DNA of 58,802 bases from Bacteriovoracaceae bacterium UBA4096 (GTDB lineage: Bacteria; Bdellovibrionota; Bacteriovoracia; Bacteriovoracales; Bacteriovoracaceae), in the NCBI GenBank assembly GCA_002381945.1, contig DFXY01000031.1, forward strand, positions 65,734-124,535. The letters run 5' to 3'. Positions 1 to 9,406 of this stretch are shown one piece after another. The notes below the pieces were generated by a model that was not told where the DNA came from, made no database searches, and saw nothing but the letters and a program-made list of their open reading frames with translations. The position numbers and the translations under genes were made by a program. Within the stretch, counting starts at the first letter, position 1. Each line of letters starts with the position of its first letter.

Positions 1-131
1 TTTCGTTATTTCGAAATCTTCATGCACCTTCGTAATGAGCGTTTAATCACTCCTTGTATCTAGAGCAATTCCACTTTTTTTTCTCTTCTTAAAATTTTGT
101 ACTCCACATAAGATATTTTTTATGATGAAGT

Positions 132-147
132 GTTTGACATGTCAAAC
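132..147. promoter_or_regulatory. Perfect 16-bp palindrome upstream of the CbiX-like/nirK operon
   Basis: The sequence GTTTGACATGTCAAAC is a perfect inverted repeat centred about 56 bases before the first ATG of the two-gene operon. Nitrite reductase genes are commonly controlled by CRP/FNR-family activators that bind short palindromes of related look. The spacing here (TTGAC-AT-GTCAA) does not fit the classical FNR box, so the identity of the regulator is open. Confidence 0.45.
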
Positions 148-195
148 TGATGTTCGTCATATTTAACCTCTCAGCTAGTAACATAAGGAACCTCT

Positions 196-1134
196 ATGAA
201 AAAAATCTTATTCATCTCATTAACTTTACTCTTTAGTCTTCACGCAAGAATAACCTGGGCAGAGTCCGGAATTCTTTTTATCGCTCACGGTACTATGGAC
301 CACTCAGGTGGAAATGAGCACTTTAGTGGTTCATGCACTCCTCATCATTACTCACCATGGGAACAATATGTTCTTTCAACACTTGGATCAATTAAAAAGG
401 AAGTACCGAAGAATTTTGAAGTGGCCTTTGGCATGTGGGAGTCACGTTGTTTTGATGAAGCAATAGATCGACTAGAAGCAAAACTCATCTCACAAGGATC
501 GTCCCTTGATCATTTGATTGTCTTTCCACTTTTCATTTCAAGTCATAGTGAAGTGATTGAAATGCAAAAATATATCTTCAAAAAAAGACCTGATCTTGTC
601 TTACCGATTCCAGGTGTGTATCCGACAAAGTTTAACGGCAGCATAAACTATATGAATGCCTTGGACTATGATCCTCAGGTTTCATTGATCCTGTCTAATC
701 GTTTTCATCATCTGGTACATCTGGCAAAAGCTAGAGGGTTCAACAACAAGCAGATGGAGTTAGTTCTCATCATGCACGGACCTGTGGATGAAAAAGCAAA
801 TGTTGAGTGGATAAAGATGGGGGAACGCTATGTGAAAGATGTCAATTACCTCTTTCCGGTAGCTGCGACTCATGTCATCAGCCTAAGAGATGATGCTTCT
901 CCTGAAGTCCGTGATCGTATGACTAAAGAGCTTCAAAATAAAGTAAGAATCGCTTCAGAAAATGGGAAAGTGGCGCTACTACTTCCCCTGCTTATTTCAA
1001 AGGGAGGAATTGAAGGCGGTATTCTTGAGAGAGTACGTGGTTTAGATTTCATTTGGAGCGGCCACACATTATTTCCTGATGCTAAATTGCAGGATGTGAT
1101 TTTATCGAGAATTCAAACTGAGTTGAAAAAGTAA
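196..1134 (+). CDS. Exported CbiX/sirohydrochlorin-chelatase-like protein
   Basis: The 312-residue product has an N-terminal signal peptide (about residues 1-22, ending near TWA) and then two related halves of the CbiX/SirB chelatase type. The first half opens with the beta-strand/His motif GILFIAHG (His31) and the second with LVLIMHG near residue 195. In the known family such His residues bind the metal or tetrapyrrole and the protein inserts cobalt or iron into sirohydrochlorin in the cytoplasm. A periplasmic location is unusual and suggests a different role, for example metal or haem-type cofactor handling. The stop is ten bases before the next ATG, so it is probably co-transcribed with the nitrite reductase. 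The family call is fairly safe; the activity is not. Confidence 0.7.
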   Translation: MKKILFISLTLLFSLHARITWAESGILFIAHGTMDHSGGNEHFSGSCTPHHYSPWEQYVLSTLGSIKKEVPKNFEVAFGMWESRCFDEAIDRLEAKLISQGSSLDHLIVFPLFISSHSEVIEMQKYIFKKRPDLVLPIPGVYPTKFNGSINYMNALDYDPQVSLILSNRFHHLVHLAKARGFNNKQMELVLIMHGPVDEKANVEWIKMGERYVKDVNYLFPVAATHVISLRDDASPEVRDRMTKELQNKVRIASENGKVALLLPLLISKGGIEGGILERVRGLDFIWSGHTLFPDAKLQDVILSRIQTELKK

Positions 1135-1143
1135 GTTGCCAGT

Positions 1144-2412
1144 ATGATTAAGTTTTCAAGTATTTTGTTTTTTATTTTATTATCTGCATTCGCAGAAGCA
1201 AAAATGGTTCATTACACTCTTAATGCTTCTATCAGGGGTTATGTCGGAGTTGGTGGAAATATTGAAGGCATCATTAATCCTGATCTCAAGGCCCAGAAAG
1301 GCGACATGGTGATGATCACTCTCCTCGGAGTGGAAAACATGCCTCATGATATTAAATTTGAAAATCATCAGGTTAAGTCTGCTTTCCTCCGTAAAAAAGG
1401 TGATAAGGTCGATCTCCACTTTACTGCCGAAATGGATGACATTTATCTTTGTACTCTGCCGGGCCATGCCAGTGCTGGCATGAAAGGAAGATTTCTGATT
1501 TCTTCACCTCAAGAAAATCCAGATGAAAATACTCCCGAAGTTGATGATGTCGTAAAAAAAGCTGATGATATCCCCTCAGCAATTAAATATGATGCTCCTC
1601 GAGAAGTTGTGTTTGATATTTCTGCAGTGATAGTTGAGTCTAAGTTAGATGATGGCTCTACTTATGAGTACTGGACATATAATGGAACAGTTCCCGGACC
1701 CATGCTAAGAGTGCGTGAAGGGGATACTGTGGTGGTGAACTTAAAAAATCTTGACCATAATATGGTTCACAGTATTGATTTTCATGCGGCCCAGATGAAT
1801 CATGGTGGCGCCCATTTATTGCAGGTCCCTCCTCTTGAAACCAGAACTTTAAAGTTTGTGGCAAAGAAAGCGGGACTTTATGTTTATCACTGTGCCACTC
1901 CCCATGTGCCTACTCATCTGGCCAAAGGAATGTATGGTATGATTTTGGTCGAACCAAAGGAAGGGCTCTCTCCGGTTGATCAGGAGTTCTATGTCATGCA
2001 AGGTGAGTATTACACCAAAGAACTTCCTGGTTTTCGTGGTCATCATCAGCATGATGAAAAAAAACTTTTCGATGAAAGGCCTACTTTCGTCGTGATGAAT
2101 GGAAGGCCTCAAGCTCTCTCCGGTGATAATGCCATGAAGGCGCGGGTAGGTGATTCTATCCGTATCTTTTTTGGTTCCGGTGGACCTAATCTCATCAGCT
2201 CATTCCATGTGATAGGTGAAATCTTTGATAAGGTGTATCCCTTCGGTTCATTCGACTCTGTACCCCTCATTAATGTTCAGACGATTCTGGTGCCTGCCGG
2301 TGGCGCCACAGTAGTGGAGTTTGCGATTGATGAACCGGGACACTACGTTCTGGTAGATCATTCGCTTTCCAGAGTGGAGAAGGGAGCTTCGGCGGTGATT
2401 GAAGCTTACTAA
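1144..2412 (+). CDS. nirK: Copper-containing nitrite reductase with extra N-terminal cupredoxin domain
   Basis: This 422-residue exported protein has a signal peptide (about 1-19), an additional cupredoxin domain (about 20-120) and a two-domain NirK core (about 150-422). In the core, His209, Cys250, His258 and Met263 match the type-1 copper ligands. His214, His249, His355 and His406 match the type-2 ligands, and Asp212 the catalytic aspartate. The N-terminal domain has its own type-1-like set, His68, Cys103, His108 and Met113. It may therefore act as a built-in electron donor, as in the known three-domain NirK enzymes. The enzyme reduces nitrite to nitric oxide in the periplasm. A general multicopper oxidase is the alternative, but the HSIDFH and YHC...THLAKGM motifs favour NirK. 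Confidence 0.88.
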   Translation: MIKFSSILFFILLSAFAEAKMVHYTLNASIRGYVGVGGNIEGIINPDLKAQKGDMVMITLLGVENMPHDIKFENHQVKSAFLRKKGDKVDLHFTAEMDDIYLCTLPGHASAGMKGRFLISSPQENPDENTPEVDDVVKKADDIPSAIKYDAPREVVFDISAVIVESKLDDGSTYEYWTYNGTVPGPMLRVREGDTVVVNLKNLDHNMVHSIDFHAAQMNHGGAHLLQVPPLETRTLKFVAKKAGLYVYHCATPHVPTHLAKGMYGMILVEPKEGLSPVDQEFYVMQGEYYTKELPGFRGHHQHDEKKLFDERPTFVVMNGRPQALSGDNAMKARVGDSIRIFFGSGGPNLISSFHVIGEIFDKVYPFGSFDSVPLINVQTILVPAGGATVVEFAIDEPGHYVLVDHSLSRVEKGASAVIEAY

Positions 2413-2423
2413 AATGACTCAAT

Positions 2424-2464
2424 ATTGACCCTTACCTGACTAAGAAAAACAGGTAAGGGTCAAT
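2424..2464 (+). terminator. Hairpin after nirK
   Basis: A perfect 15-bp stem (ATTGACCCTTACCTG and its complement) with an 11-base loop lies 12 bases after the nirK stop. The following tract is only GTTTCC, so termination without Rho is plausible but not textbook. Confidence 0.6.
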
Positions 2465-2543
2465 GTTTCCTCTGGTATTTAAAGGCGGCCTAAGAATTAA
2501 GCGGGTCTTAAACATTTTCCCTTGTTAGGTCGATACCGATTCA

Positions 2544-5500
2544 ATGGATAAATTTCGGGGCTTTCTTATACCCATTCTTCTCTTTATGCTTACTGCTTGT
2601 CAGGACGGTCTGGTTTCGGGTGGAAAGCTTAAGTTTAAAATCCCTGAAACGAAACCCACCATCACTCAGGTTAAAATTGTTAATGATCAGTTAGTTGTCA
2701 TTGGGAGCAATCTAGGTAATGTGACAGTCGCAAAAGTGGAAGGCAGTACAAATCACTCATTTACCATTGAAACCAAGACTGCCGATAAACTCATTCTAAA
2801 TGCTAAGAGTGCTTTAAGCTTTCTTGTCGGTCAGACCCTCAATCTGATTGTTTCAAGTGCTGAAGCTTCTGCAACCTTCCCCATAAGTTTTGAACTGCAA
2901 AACGGGCAGGTTACGGCCGCCAAGCTTCACCCGATGGGAGCAACCTCTGGACAAGTTTTGCGCTTTAATGGAAGCACGTGGGCACCGGCGAGTCTTACCA
3001 GTTCTCAGCTCTATGCTGGTACCTATAACGCTTCAACTGATACACCTGATATTGTGACCCTTGGTGGACCTGCTGGGACTTATTATATTGTTACGACTTC
3101 TGGATCTCAAAATTTTGGTTCAGGTCTTGTCAATTTTGATGTTGGTGACTGGGTCATCTATAATGGCGCTTCATGGGAAAGAGTACCTGTTAGCGGAAAT
3201 ACTGTTTCCAATTTCAACGGCCGCACAGGAATCGTGGTTCCTCTGAGTGGTGACTATTCCTGGAGTATGCTGACTAAAGCTTCCGGCAAACTGACAGGTT
3301 CAAAGCTCGAGGAAATCGCTGATGTCGATGTAACTGGTATTCAAGACGGAGACATCATTCGTTGGAATAACTCCACTTTAAAATGGGAAGTAGATGCACT
3401 CCCGACTATGACTATCGTTGCAGGCTCCATATCCAGTACTGAACTTGCTTCAAGCTCAGTGAACTCGGCCAAGATCACAGATGGTAGTATCGTGGATGCG
3501 GACATCGCAGCTGGTGCGGCCATCGCTCAATCAAAAATTTTAAATCTATCGGCAAGCCTTGCAGGCAAAGAGCCAGTCATCACTGCGGGTACAACTCTTC
3601 AGTACCTTCGAGGGGATAAGTCCCTGGCAACTTTGAATACGACTGTTGTTCCTGAAGGCACAAATCAATACTTCACAACGGCCAGAGTTTTGGGGACGTT
3701 GCTGACAGGTTATACTGCCGGTACTGCTGTTCCAATTACCGCCTCTGATTCAATTCCTGTGGCAATTGGAAAACTAGAGGCCCAAAATGCCGCTTATTCC
3801 ACGGCCCAGAATAATTATGTCTTGCTGGATGGCACTGATGCCATGACTGGCAATCTTCAAATGGGAAACAATAAAATTACGGGTCTTGCGACACCTACTG
3901 TAAACACCGATGCTGCGACTAAGGCCTATGTTGATTCGGTTGCTGGTGGCGGAGGAAGTTCTCAGTGGACCACAACAGGTTCAGATATTTATTACTCAAC
4001 TGGTAACGTTGGTATAGGAACAAGTTCGGCTTCTTTTCCTCTGGACATCGTAAGTTCAGATGCTTTTCAACAAAGACTCTCACATTTTTCAGATAATGAT
4101 TTTGATGGCGGTGCCATCATGATGGTGCGCGGACGCGGTACTTCGGCAGTACCTGCAGCAGTCGAATCAGGTAATACTCTTGGTGGCCTGTATTTTCGCG
4201 CTCATGATGGAGGTGGTACTGGTACCACGACTGCCGCCATTGAAGTTTCAGCGACTCAAAATCATACTGCCGCTAATAAAGGTAGCCGAATAACTTTTGA
4301 AACGACCTTAAATAACAGCAGTTCTCGTTCGGAGAGAATGCGGATCGAGAATAACGGATCTGTCGGAATTAACACCAATTCTCCGGATGATACATTAGAT
4401 GTAAATGGTAACATTATTGTAAGTGGCAAGCTGCGATTTGCGTCTGGTGCAAATTTTGTAGAACTTAAAGCACCTGCCGCACTGGCATCAACTCTTACAT
4501 TTAATTTACCTGGCACTTATGGAACGGCCACACATGTCCTAACCACTGATGGTGCAGGAAACTTATCATGGTCGGCACCTGCTGGTGGTGCACCATCTGG
4601 TACTGCTGGCGGTGATTTAGACGGGACTTATCCAAATCCTACCGTTAAAGCAGGTCTTAGTGTCACTAAACTCGCTGGGGGAACTGTTGATAACACGGAG
4701 TTTGAATATTTAAACGGAGTCACTTCGAATCTACAAACTCAGTTAGATGCAAAAGAAGACGCTATTACTGCGGGAACAACACTGCAGTATCTTCGTGGTG
4801 ACAAGTCTCTGGCCACGTTAAACACGACTGTCGTTCCTGAGGGGACAAACGAATACTTTACTCAAGGAAAGGCCCGCGCGACTCCCATTTCTGGGTACGC
4901 TGTCGGCACGGCCATTCCTCTTGCAGCAACTGATACGTTCATGGAAGCGTTTGGAAAACTTGAAGCCCAAATCATCGCTAATGACACTGCTTTTGATAAC
5001 AGCGGTCAATGGAGTAAAGATGGTACGATTGTTTACTATAACGGTGGGCAAGTTGGGATTGGAACAGATACCCCGGAAAGCAATCTGCATGTAGCCTCAG
5101 GGCAGATTAAAGTTTCGGATGGCAGTTTAGCAGCACCTCCATACTCATTTTCAAGTAGTGGCAATACAGGGATTTTTAAGAATGGCAATAGTGTTGCGGT
5201 ATCAGTTGGTGGATCACTCATTGGCCAATTTAATCCGACGGGTTTTTATGCAGGCAATATCACTGGTACGGAATTAAGCTTAAACAAAAATAGCTCTGTT
5301 GTTTATACACCAACTGGGGCATCCAGTAGTCCTGCTGGAAGTTCAGCGCTTTTTTCTAATGGGATGTCAGGTGATGGTATTAGCGCTTTTGCAACTTTTG
5401 AAAGTTATAGGCTAGGTATTGTGTCACAGAGGGCGTATTTAGGATTAGTGACGAACTCAACTGGTTATACTCCTGAATTCGTTATTGGAGCGCAAACCGG

Positions 5501-6995
5501 AGCAAGTTCTTATGAAGAACGTCTTCGCATTAGTAAAGATGGTCATGTCGGGATTGGTACATCTGCCCCTGTTGTAAAGCTGGATGCTAATGGAACTGTC
5601 AGAATCGGTGATGGCGGTGAGACTTGTTCAAGTACCATATCCGGCTCCATTCGTTTTAACTCTACAACTTCTTTAACTGAATCTTGTGATGGGACTAATT
5701 GGATTCCTCTTGGACATCTGGCCTCTATTCCTGCCAGTTCTTCGATTCTTATGGATGTTTGTCCTGCAGGATGGACGGACACAGGGATAACAGGAGGAAG
5801 TCGTTGTAACGGTGTCGCTTGTCAAATGTGTCAGAGCCCAGCAACTGAAGCTTTGATACCTGCTAATACCACATTACTGATGGAGACTTGTCCTAAAAAC
5901 TGGTCGACTCTTTCAATTACTTATGGCCCAACCTCTGTTGGCATAAACGGTTTACCCTTCTCATCTTGCCAAAGCCCTGCTGCGTCTTCAGCGATACCAA
6001 TGAACTCAAAAATGGTTATGCCTTCTTGTCCAACTGAATGGATTGATCTGGGAGAGACAGATGCTGGACCTTTAAGTGCAACTTGTGGTGGTCCTTTGTG
6101 CCACGTATGTGAGATTCCTGGAATGCAGCAGCCGACTGGTATCATTGGTTTATCTGGTGGATCAACCTCATATGGAGGGAATGTCACTTTAAAAGCAGGT
6201 CCAGGTGGCAGTGTTTCCGGTTCAGGTGGCTCAGCAAGAGTAGAAGGTGGTACTCCTGTGGATGGAAGTGGAGGAAGTGTATTTATAACAGCGAAGTCGG
6301 CACTATCCACTACGGCCAGTAATTGGAATGGAGGCGATATCACTTTAAGTGCTGGTAATGGAGTGACTGATGGCAATGGAGGAAATGTGAGAATTTCTTC
6401 TGGCGATACCTTGGGAGCAGGAACACCTGGGCACATTCTCTTGAATACGAGTGTTTCTGGTTTTGTCGGTATTGGAATTGCTTCCCCCCAATATAAGCTG
6501 GATGTGGGAGGTGATGTGAATATTAACGGTGGTTCTTCGTTACTTTTTAGCGGAGTTTCAGTTTGTACCAGCGTGGGTTGCACTTCTTCTTCAGATAAAC
6601 GATTGAAGAGAAACATTAACCCCCTCGAAAATGCTTTGGGAAAAATCCTGCAAATTCAAGGAGTGGAATATAATTACATTGATAAGGTTAAGTACACTGA
6701 TAAACGACAGATAGGAGTGATAGCTCAGGAAGTTGAAAAGGTTTATCCCGAAGCGGTCAGGACAGATTCAAATTCAGGTTTTAAATCCGTCGCTTATGAC
6801 CATTTAATAGCTCCCGTCATTGAAGCTTTAAGAGAGCTTAATCAAAAAATCACAGAACTCTTTAGTGATTCGAAAAAACAATCTCGAGAGATTGCTTCAA
6901 TTAAAGAAGAAAACGCCAAGCTTAAGCAAGAGAATGCTGATATTAAAGCATATCTCTGCCATAAAGATCCTGGCGCTCCCATTTGTATCAATTAA
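2544..6995 (+). CDS. Giant tail-fibre-like surface lipoprotein with S74 C-terminus
   Basis: The 1483-residue product starts with a lipoprotein signal (lipobox LTAC, Cys about residue 19). It continues with long Gly/Ser/Thr-rich beta-structured segments typical of trimeric phage-type fibres, including a GDLDGTYPNPT motif near 690. A 33-residue repeat occurs at 346 and 741. Three Cys-containing repeats (pattern C-P-x-x-W, about 1065-1190) and a Gly-rich stretch (about 1200-1300) follow. The C-terminus (about 1350-1440, starting SSDKRLKRNI and containing IGVIAQEVEKVYPEAV) is an S74-type intramolecular chaperone/peptidase domain that trimerises and is cleaved off in phage fibres. A short coiled coil ends the protein. 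It is most likely a cell-surface fibre for adhesion; in predatory bacteria such proteins are suspected prey-contact factors. The ribosome site before the ATG is weak. Confidence 0.8.
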   Translation: MDKFRGFLIPILLFMLTACQDGLVSGGKLKFKIPETKPTITQVKIVNDQLVVIGSNLGNVTVAKVEGSTNHSFTIETKTADKLILNAKSALSFLVGQTLNLIVSSAEASATFPISFELQNGQVTAAKLHPMGATSGQVLRFNGSTWAPASLTSSQLYAGTYNASTDTPDIVTLGGPAGTYYIVTTSGSQNFGSGLVNFDVGDWVIYNGASWERVPVSGNTVSNFNGRTGIVVPLSGDYSWSMLTKASGKLTGSKLEEIADVDVTGIQDGDIIRWNNSTLKWEVDALPTMTIVAGSISSTELASSSVNSAKITDGSIVDADIAAGAAIAQSKILNLSASLAGKEPVITAGTTLQYLRGDKSLATLNTTVVPEGTNQYFTTARVLGTLLTGYTAGTAVPITASDSIPVAIGKLEAQNAAYSTAQNNYVLLDGTDAMTGNLQMGNNKITGLATPTVNTDAATKAYVDSVAGGGGSSQWTTTGSDIYYSTGNVGIGTSSASFPLDIVSSDAFQQRLSHFSDNDFDGGAIMMVRGRGTSAVPAAVESGNTLGGLYFRAHDGGGTGTTTAAIEVSATQNHTAANKGSRITFETTLNNSSSRSERMRIENNGSVGINTNSPDDTLDVNGNIIVSGKLRFASGANFVELKAPAALASTLTFNLPGTYGTATHVLTTDGAGNLSWSAPAGGAPSGTAGGDLDGTYPNPTVKAGLSVTKLAGGTVDNTEFEYLNGVTSNLQTQLDAKEDAITAGTTLQYLRGDKSLATLNTTVVPEGTNEYFTQGKARATPISGYAVGTAIPLAATDTFMEAFGKLEAQIIANDTAFDNSGQWSKDGTIVYYNGGQVGIGTDTPESNLHVASGQIKVSDGSLAAPPYSFSSSGNTGIFKNGNSVAVSVGGSLIGQFNPTGFYAGNITGTELSLNKNSSVVYTPTGASSSPAGSSALFSNGMSGDGISAFATFESYRLGIVSQRAYLGLVTNSTGYTPEFVIGAQTGASSYEERLRISKDGHVGIGTSAPVVKLDANGTVRIGDGGETCSSTISGSIRFNSTTSLTESCDGTNWIPLGHLASIPASSSILMDVCPAGWTDTGITGGSRCNGVACQMCQSPATEALIPANTTLLMETCPKNWSTLSITYGPTSVGINGLPFSSCQSPAASSAIPMNSKMVMPSCPTEWIDLGETDAGPLSATCGGPLCHVCEIPGMQQPTGIIGLSGGSTSYGGNVTLKAGPGGSVSGSGGSARVEGGTPVDGSGGSVFITAKSALSTTASNWNGGDITLSAGNGVTDGNGGNVRISSGDTLGAGTPGHILLNTSVSGFVGIGIASPQYKLDVGGDVNINGGSSLLFSGVSVCTSVGCTSSSDKRLKRNINPLENALGKILQIQGVEYNYIDKVKYTDKRQIGVIAQEVEKVYPEAVRTDSNSGFKSVAYDHLIAPVIEALRELNQKITELFSDSKKQSREIASIKEENAKLKQENADIKAYLCHKDPGAPICIN
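3579..3677 (+). repeat. First copy of 99-bp coding repeat in the fibre gene
   Basis: This segment encodes a 33-residue block beginning ITAGTTLQYLRGDKSLATLN. It is repeated 1185 bases downstream, at 4764-4862, with only one amino-acid change (Q to E near the end). The DNA differs at many third positions, so the repeat is kept at protein level. Confidence 0.85.
4764..4862 (+). repeat. Second copy of 99-bp coding repeat in the fibre gene
   Basis: In-frame second copy of the 33-residue block at codons 741-773. In both copies the next residues lead into a G-Y-x-x-G-T-A-x-P segment, so the conserved unit is longer but more diverged beyond the block. Confidence 0.85.
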
Positions 6996-8152
6996 AATTT
7001 ATAGAGCAATCCTGCCTGACCTACATTTGCCTGGAAACTTTTCTGAGTTGAACCAGTTCCATATTTAGTGTCATGATAGGTATACTGAACGAAGGCCGTC
7101 AGACCATTACCAATAGTGCGGCCATAGTTAGCATGAATATATTGGTTGTCTTGGAGACCAGTTGCTGCCAACCGTGATTCCTGTTCATCATCTACCTGGG
7201 CCATACCATATCCTAGTCTCATGACATCAAGTTTTGAAATATCATATGTCAGATTGGTCCAAAAGCCAGACTCTTTCCAGCTGCTGGTTCCGTTGCTCGC
7301 CTGAGCGATACCAAGAGCGTTTAAATTGTTAACATTTGTTCCCATGTAACCTTCAAGATCCCACTTGAAGGAACCAAAAGTTGCACTTCCGTATGCTTTT
7401 GCAACGTATGCTTCACGGTCTCTTAAACCCGATGCCGCTGAGTTTGTTTCATCCCAGTGAAGCTTACTGACGTGACCGGCAACTCCTAATAAGAATTTTT
7501 CAGTTTTGTGTTCAATGTTTCCTGCGAGTCCAGGCTGTGTGCCGAGTTCGTTCTCGTTAATGGCCCCGGCATTTCTTCCTTTCCCGGTGATCGCACCCGT
7601 GAAAGATAAATTTCCTAGTTTATAAGTTGCACCTACTTCTTCATTTAAGAAGACAACTTTACCGGCCTGATAACCGTTACCCACTATATTGTATGATCCG
7701 ACCCAAGCGATACCCGCGGCGGTTGACCATTTTTGGCCAATGAAAACGGTCAGACTATCATCAACTTTGTGAGAGATGAATGCCTGTCTCGTTCTTGGTC
7801 CTTGAGCTTGAAGAGCGGTAGTATTTGTAAAACCTGCGTTTGGATCAATTAAATCAAACTCAAAATAACCAGTGGTCTTATCTTGAATCACTTGGAAACC
7901 AAATCGAGATTGGCTGGTTTGCAGAGAAGTGGCCGAAGACTTTTCGTATTTTTTGGCTTCAGGCGGAGTAGTGTCTACACGATTAGCGCGAGAAATAGCT
8001 GTATGAGTGTAGGTGTCTCCAAAAGAACCGACTGCTGCATCCGAATGAATGACTTCAGCTTTTACAAAACCGTTAAATTTAAATTCCACTGCTTGTGAAC
8101 TAAGAGGTGCAATCATGATGGCCGCAGCTCCTACGCTCAGTAATTTTCTCAT
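6992..8152 (-). CDS. Outer-membrane porin-like protein
   Basis: This 386-residue protein has a clear signal peptide (about 1-21, ending SQA). The rest is composed of alternating amphipathic strands with many aromatic residues and ends in a C-terminal Phe (GLLYKF), the usual signal for outer-membrane beta-barrel insertion. Features such as WSTAAGIAW and repeated GY/GFW turns fit a general diffusion or DcaP/OprP-like porin, but no substrate can be read. Its stop overlaps the last bases of the convergent fibre gene by four bases, so the two genes share a compact convergent end without a separate terminator. Confidence 0.75.
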   Translation of the reverse strand: MRKLLSVGAAAIMIAPLSSQAVEFKFNGFVKAEVIHSDAAVGSFGDTYTHTAISRANRVDTTPPEAKKYEKSSATSLQTSQSRFGFQVIQDKTTGYFEFDLIDPNAGFTNTTALQAQGPRTRQAFISHKVDDSLTVFIGQKWSTAAGIAWVGSYNIVGNGYQAGKVVFLNEEVGATYKLGNLSFTGAITGKGRNAGAINENELGTQPGLAGNIEHKTEKFLLGVAGHVSKLHWDETNSAASGLRDREAYVAKAYGSATFGSFKWDLEGYMGTNVNNLNALGIAQASNGTSSWKESGFWTNLTYDISKLDVMRLGYGMAQVDDEQESRLAATGLQDNQYIHANYGRTIGNGLTAFVQYTYHDTKYGTGSTQKSFQANVGQAGLLYKF

Positions 8153-8210
8153 TCAATCTCTCCTTGATTATGAAATAACGAAATCTTTAATAGACGATAT
8201 TAATCATATT

Positions 8211-8227
8211 TTCATTTAACAAATGAA
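8211..8227. promoter_or_regulatory. Inverted repeat upstream of the porin gene
   Basis: TTCATTT-AAC-AAATGAA is a perfect 7+7 inverted repeat about 60 bases before the porin start codon. It could be an operator for porin control, but it is short and AT-rich, so chance occurrence is quite possible. Confidence 0.3.
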
Positions 8228-8286
8228 GTAAAGTTTTTAATCGAAGACACGGAGAGGTAAGAGAGGAATTTTTGAAGAAATTGAAA

Positions 8287-8317
8287 AAGAGTTTGGAGCG
8301 AAGCACTCCAAACTCTT
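8287..8317 (-). terminator. Intrinsic terminator of the 8324-9289 gene
   Basis: A 12-bp perfect stem (AAGAGTTTGGAG and complement) with a 7-base loop follows directly after the minus-strand stop. Read on the minus strand, it is followed by TTTTTC, a classical intrinsic terminator. Confidence 0.8.
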
Positions 8318-8323
8318 AGTTAT

Positions 8324-9289
8324 TTATTTAACACAATAATATAAAAAGCTTCTATCATTGACTGATGTGTAATGTCTTACTGGAGTAGGGTTCCTGAGAC
8401 CAGGATGATAAACATAGCCATTAGACATTGCCCAAACTTTATCATTGATGCTCACGCCACCTGACCAATCGCCATAGCTATTAAGAAGATCAAGTTCTTT
8501 TTCAGTTGGTAGTCTTGCATCAAGGGTCTGACACGCTTCTTCAGCAATTCTAGGATTAGTGACAACATCTACTGAACCATTCAAACCACCAACCAAAGTG
8601 AGCATTTTTGTTCCAACTTTTACCTGGCTAGGAAAAGATGTGCGTTGATATTTAGTAAAGACTTCTGAAGCAATCTGACTCATGACTGTAGATGGATGGC
8701 CAGTGGCCTCGAAAGATTCACTCACACCATCACGGCCGATGAAATGCAAAGTGATTTGGATATTTCCATTACAGTTTGGCGCCAGGGTGTAAGTACCATA
8801 AGCTATGAAATCAAGTTTTGCTAAGAGCTTGTTATCCAGATAGCCGTCACGCTGTCCATTTCTGGCACTTCTCACGATATTAAGCAGGTCATTTACATGG
8901 CGAAAGCTTAGCTTCTTCACTTTTGGATTGATACTTCGGTAGTAACCGTCAATGAAGGCCTTAAAAGTGGACTCAAGAGTGACATCAAGATAGTTATGCT
9001 GGAGGGCCAGTTCCTGATTTCGGTCATACATATCATTAAAGGCCATCAGCATATCCATGGCCTCTGCACCGGTTGCACCGGATTGTAGCAGGGACTCAGC
9101 ATTATAAACCATTTCCTGGATATATTTAGTTCTGGTTTGACTATAATGATCTCTATAGCGGCATAGATCTGCCCCTCTCACAAAGGGAATAGAAGGCCAG
9201 ATATCAATTCGTCCATCGGCTGGTATTTGAATTTGTGCCATGGAAGAAAAAGAAAATGCAAGAGAGAGAAGAGTAATGAGTTTAATCAT
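8324..9289 (-). CDS. Exported protein of unknown function with Lcl-like C-terminus
   Basis: The 321-residue protein begins with a signal peptide (about 1-18, ending SMA). No catalytic domain is recognised. The middle is mostly helical. The last 60 residues contain ARLPTEKELDLLNSYGDW followed by aromatic, Gly-rich turns and a final YYCVK. This resembles the C-terminal carbohydrate/formylglycine-enzyme-like (Lcl/DUF1566 type) module often found on secreted proteins. The gene stands alone, with a terminator at its end and about 100 bases of non-coding DNA in front. Confidence 0.6.
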   Translation of the reverse strand: MIKLITLLSLAFSFSSMAQIQIPADGRIDIWPSIPFVRGADLCRYRDHYSQTRTKYIQEMVYNAESLLQSGATGAEAMDMLMAFNDMYDRNQELALQHNYLDVTLESTFKAFIDGYYRSINPKVKKLSFRHVNDLLNIVRSARNGQRDGYLDNKLLAKLDFIAYGTYTLAPNCNGNIQITLHFIGRDGVSESFEATGHPSTVMSQIASEVFTKYQRTSFPSQVKVGTKMLTLVGGLNGSVDVVTNPRIAEEACQTLDARLPTEKELDLLNSYGDWSGGVSINDKVWAMSNGYVYHPGLRNPTPVRHYTSVNDRSFLYYCVK

Positions 9290-9406
9290 AAGTTCAGCTT
9301 TTATTAGGTTTATTATTTTACTGAATTATGAATGAAATCCCTTTTCGTTCATAGGGGGCGTGTAGATTCTATAGGATGAGGTAAAGATTGAAAAACAATG
9401 ACTTAT

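Noticed and set aside
5921..6616. Minus-strand frame of 231 codons inside the fibre gene
   Set aside because: Composition is Pro/Ser-rich as expected for the complement of Gly-rich coding DNA, and the plus frame has clear domain features.
8172..8183. 12-base string GAAATAACGAAA before the porin gene that is also present in complement at positions 1-12
   Set aside because: Pairs of 12-base matches are expected by chance many times in an AT-rich window of this size; no symmetry or further extension supports a site.
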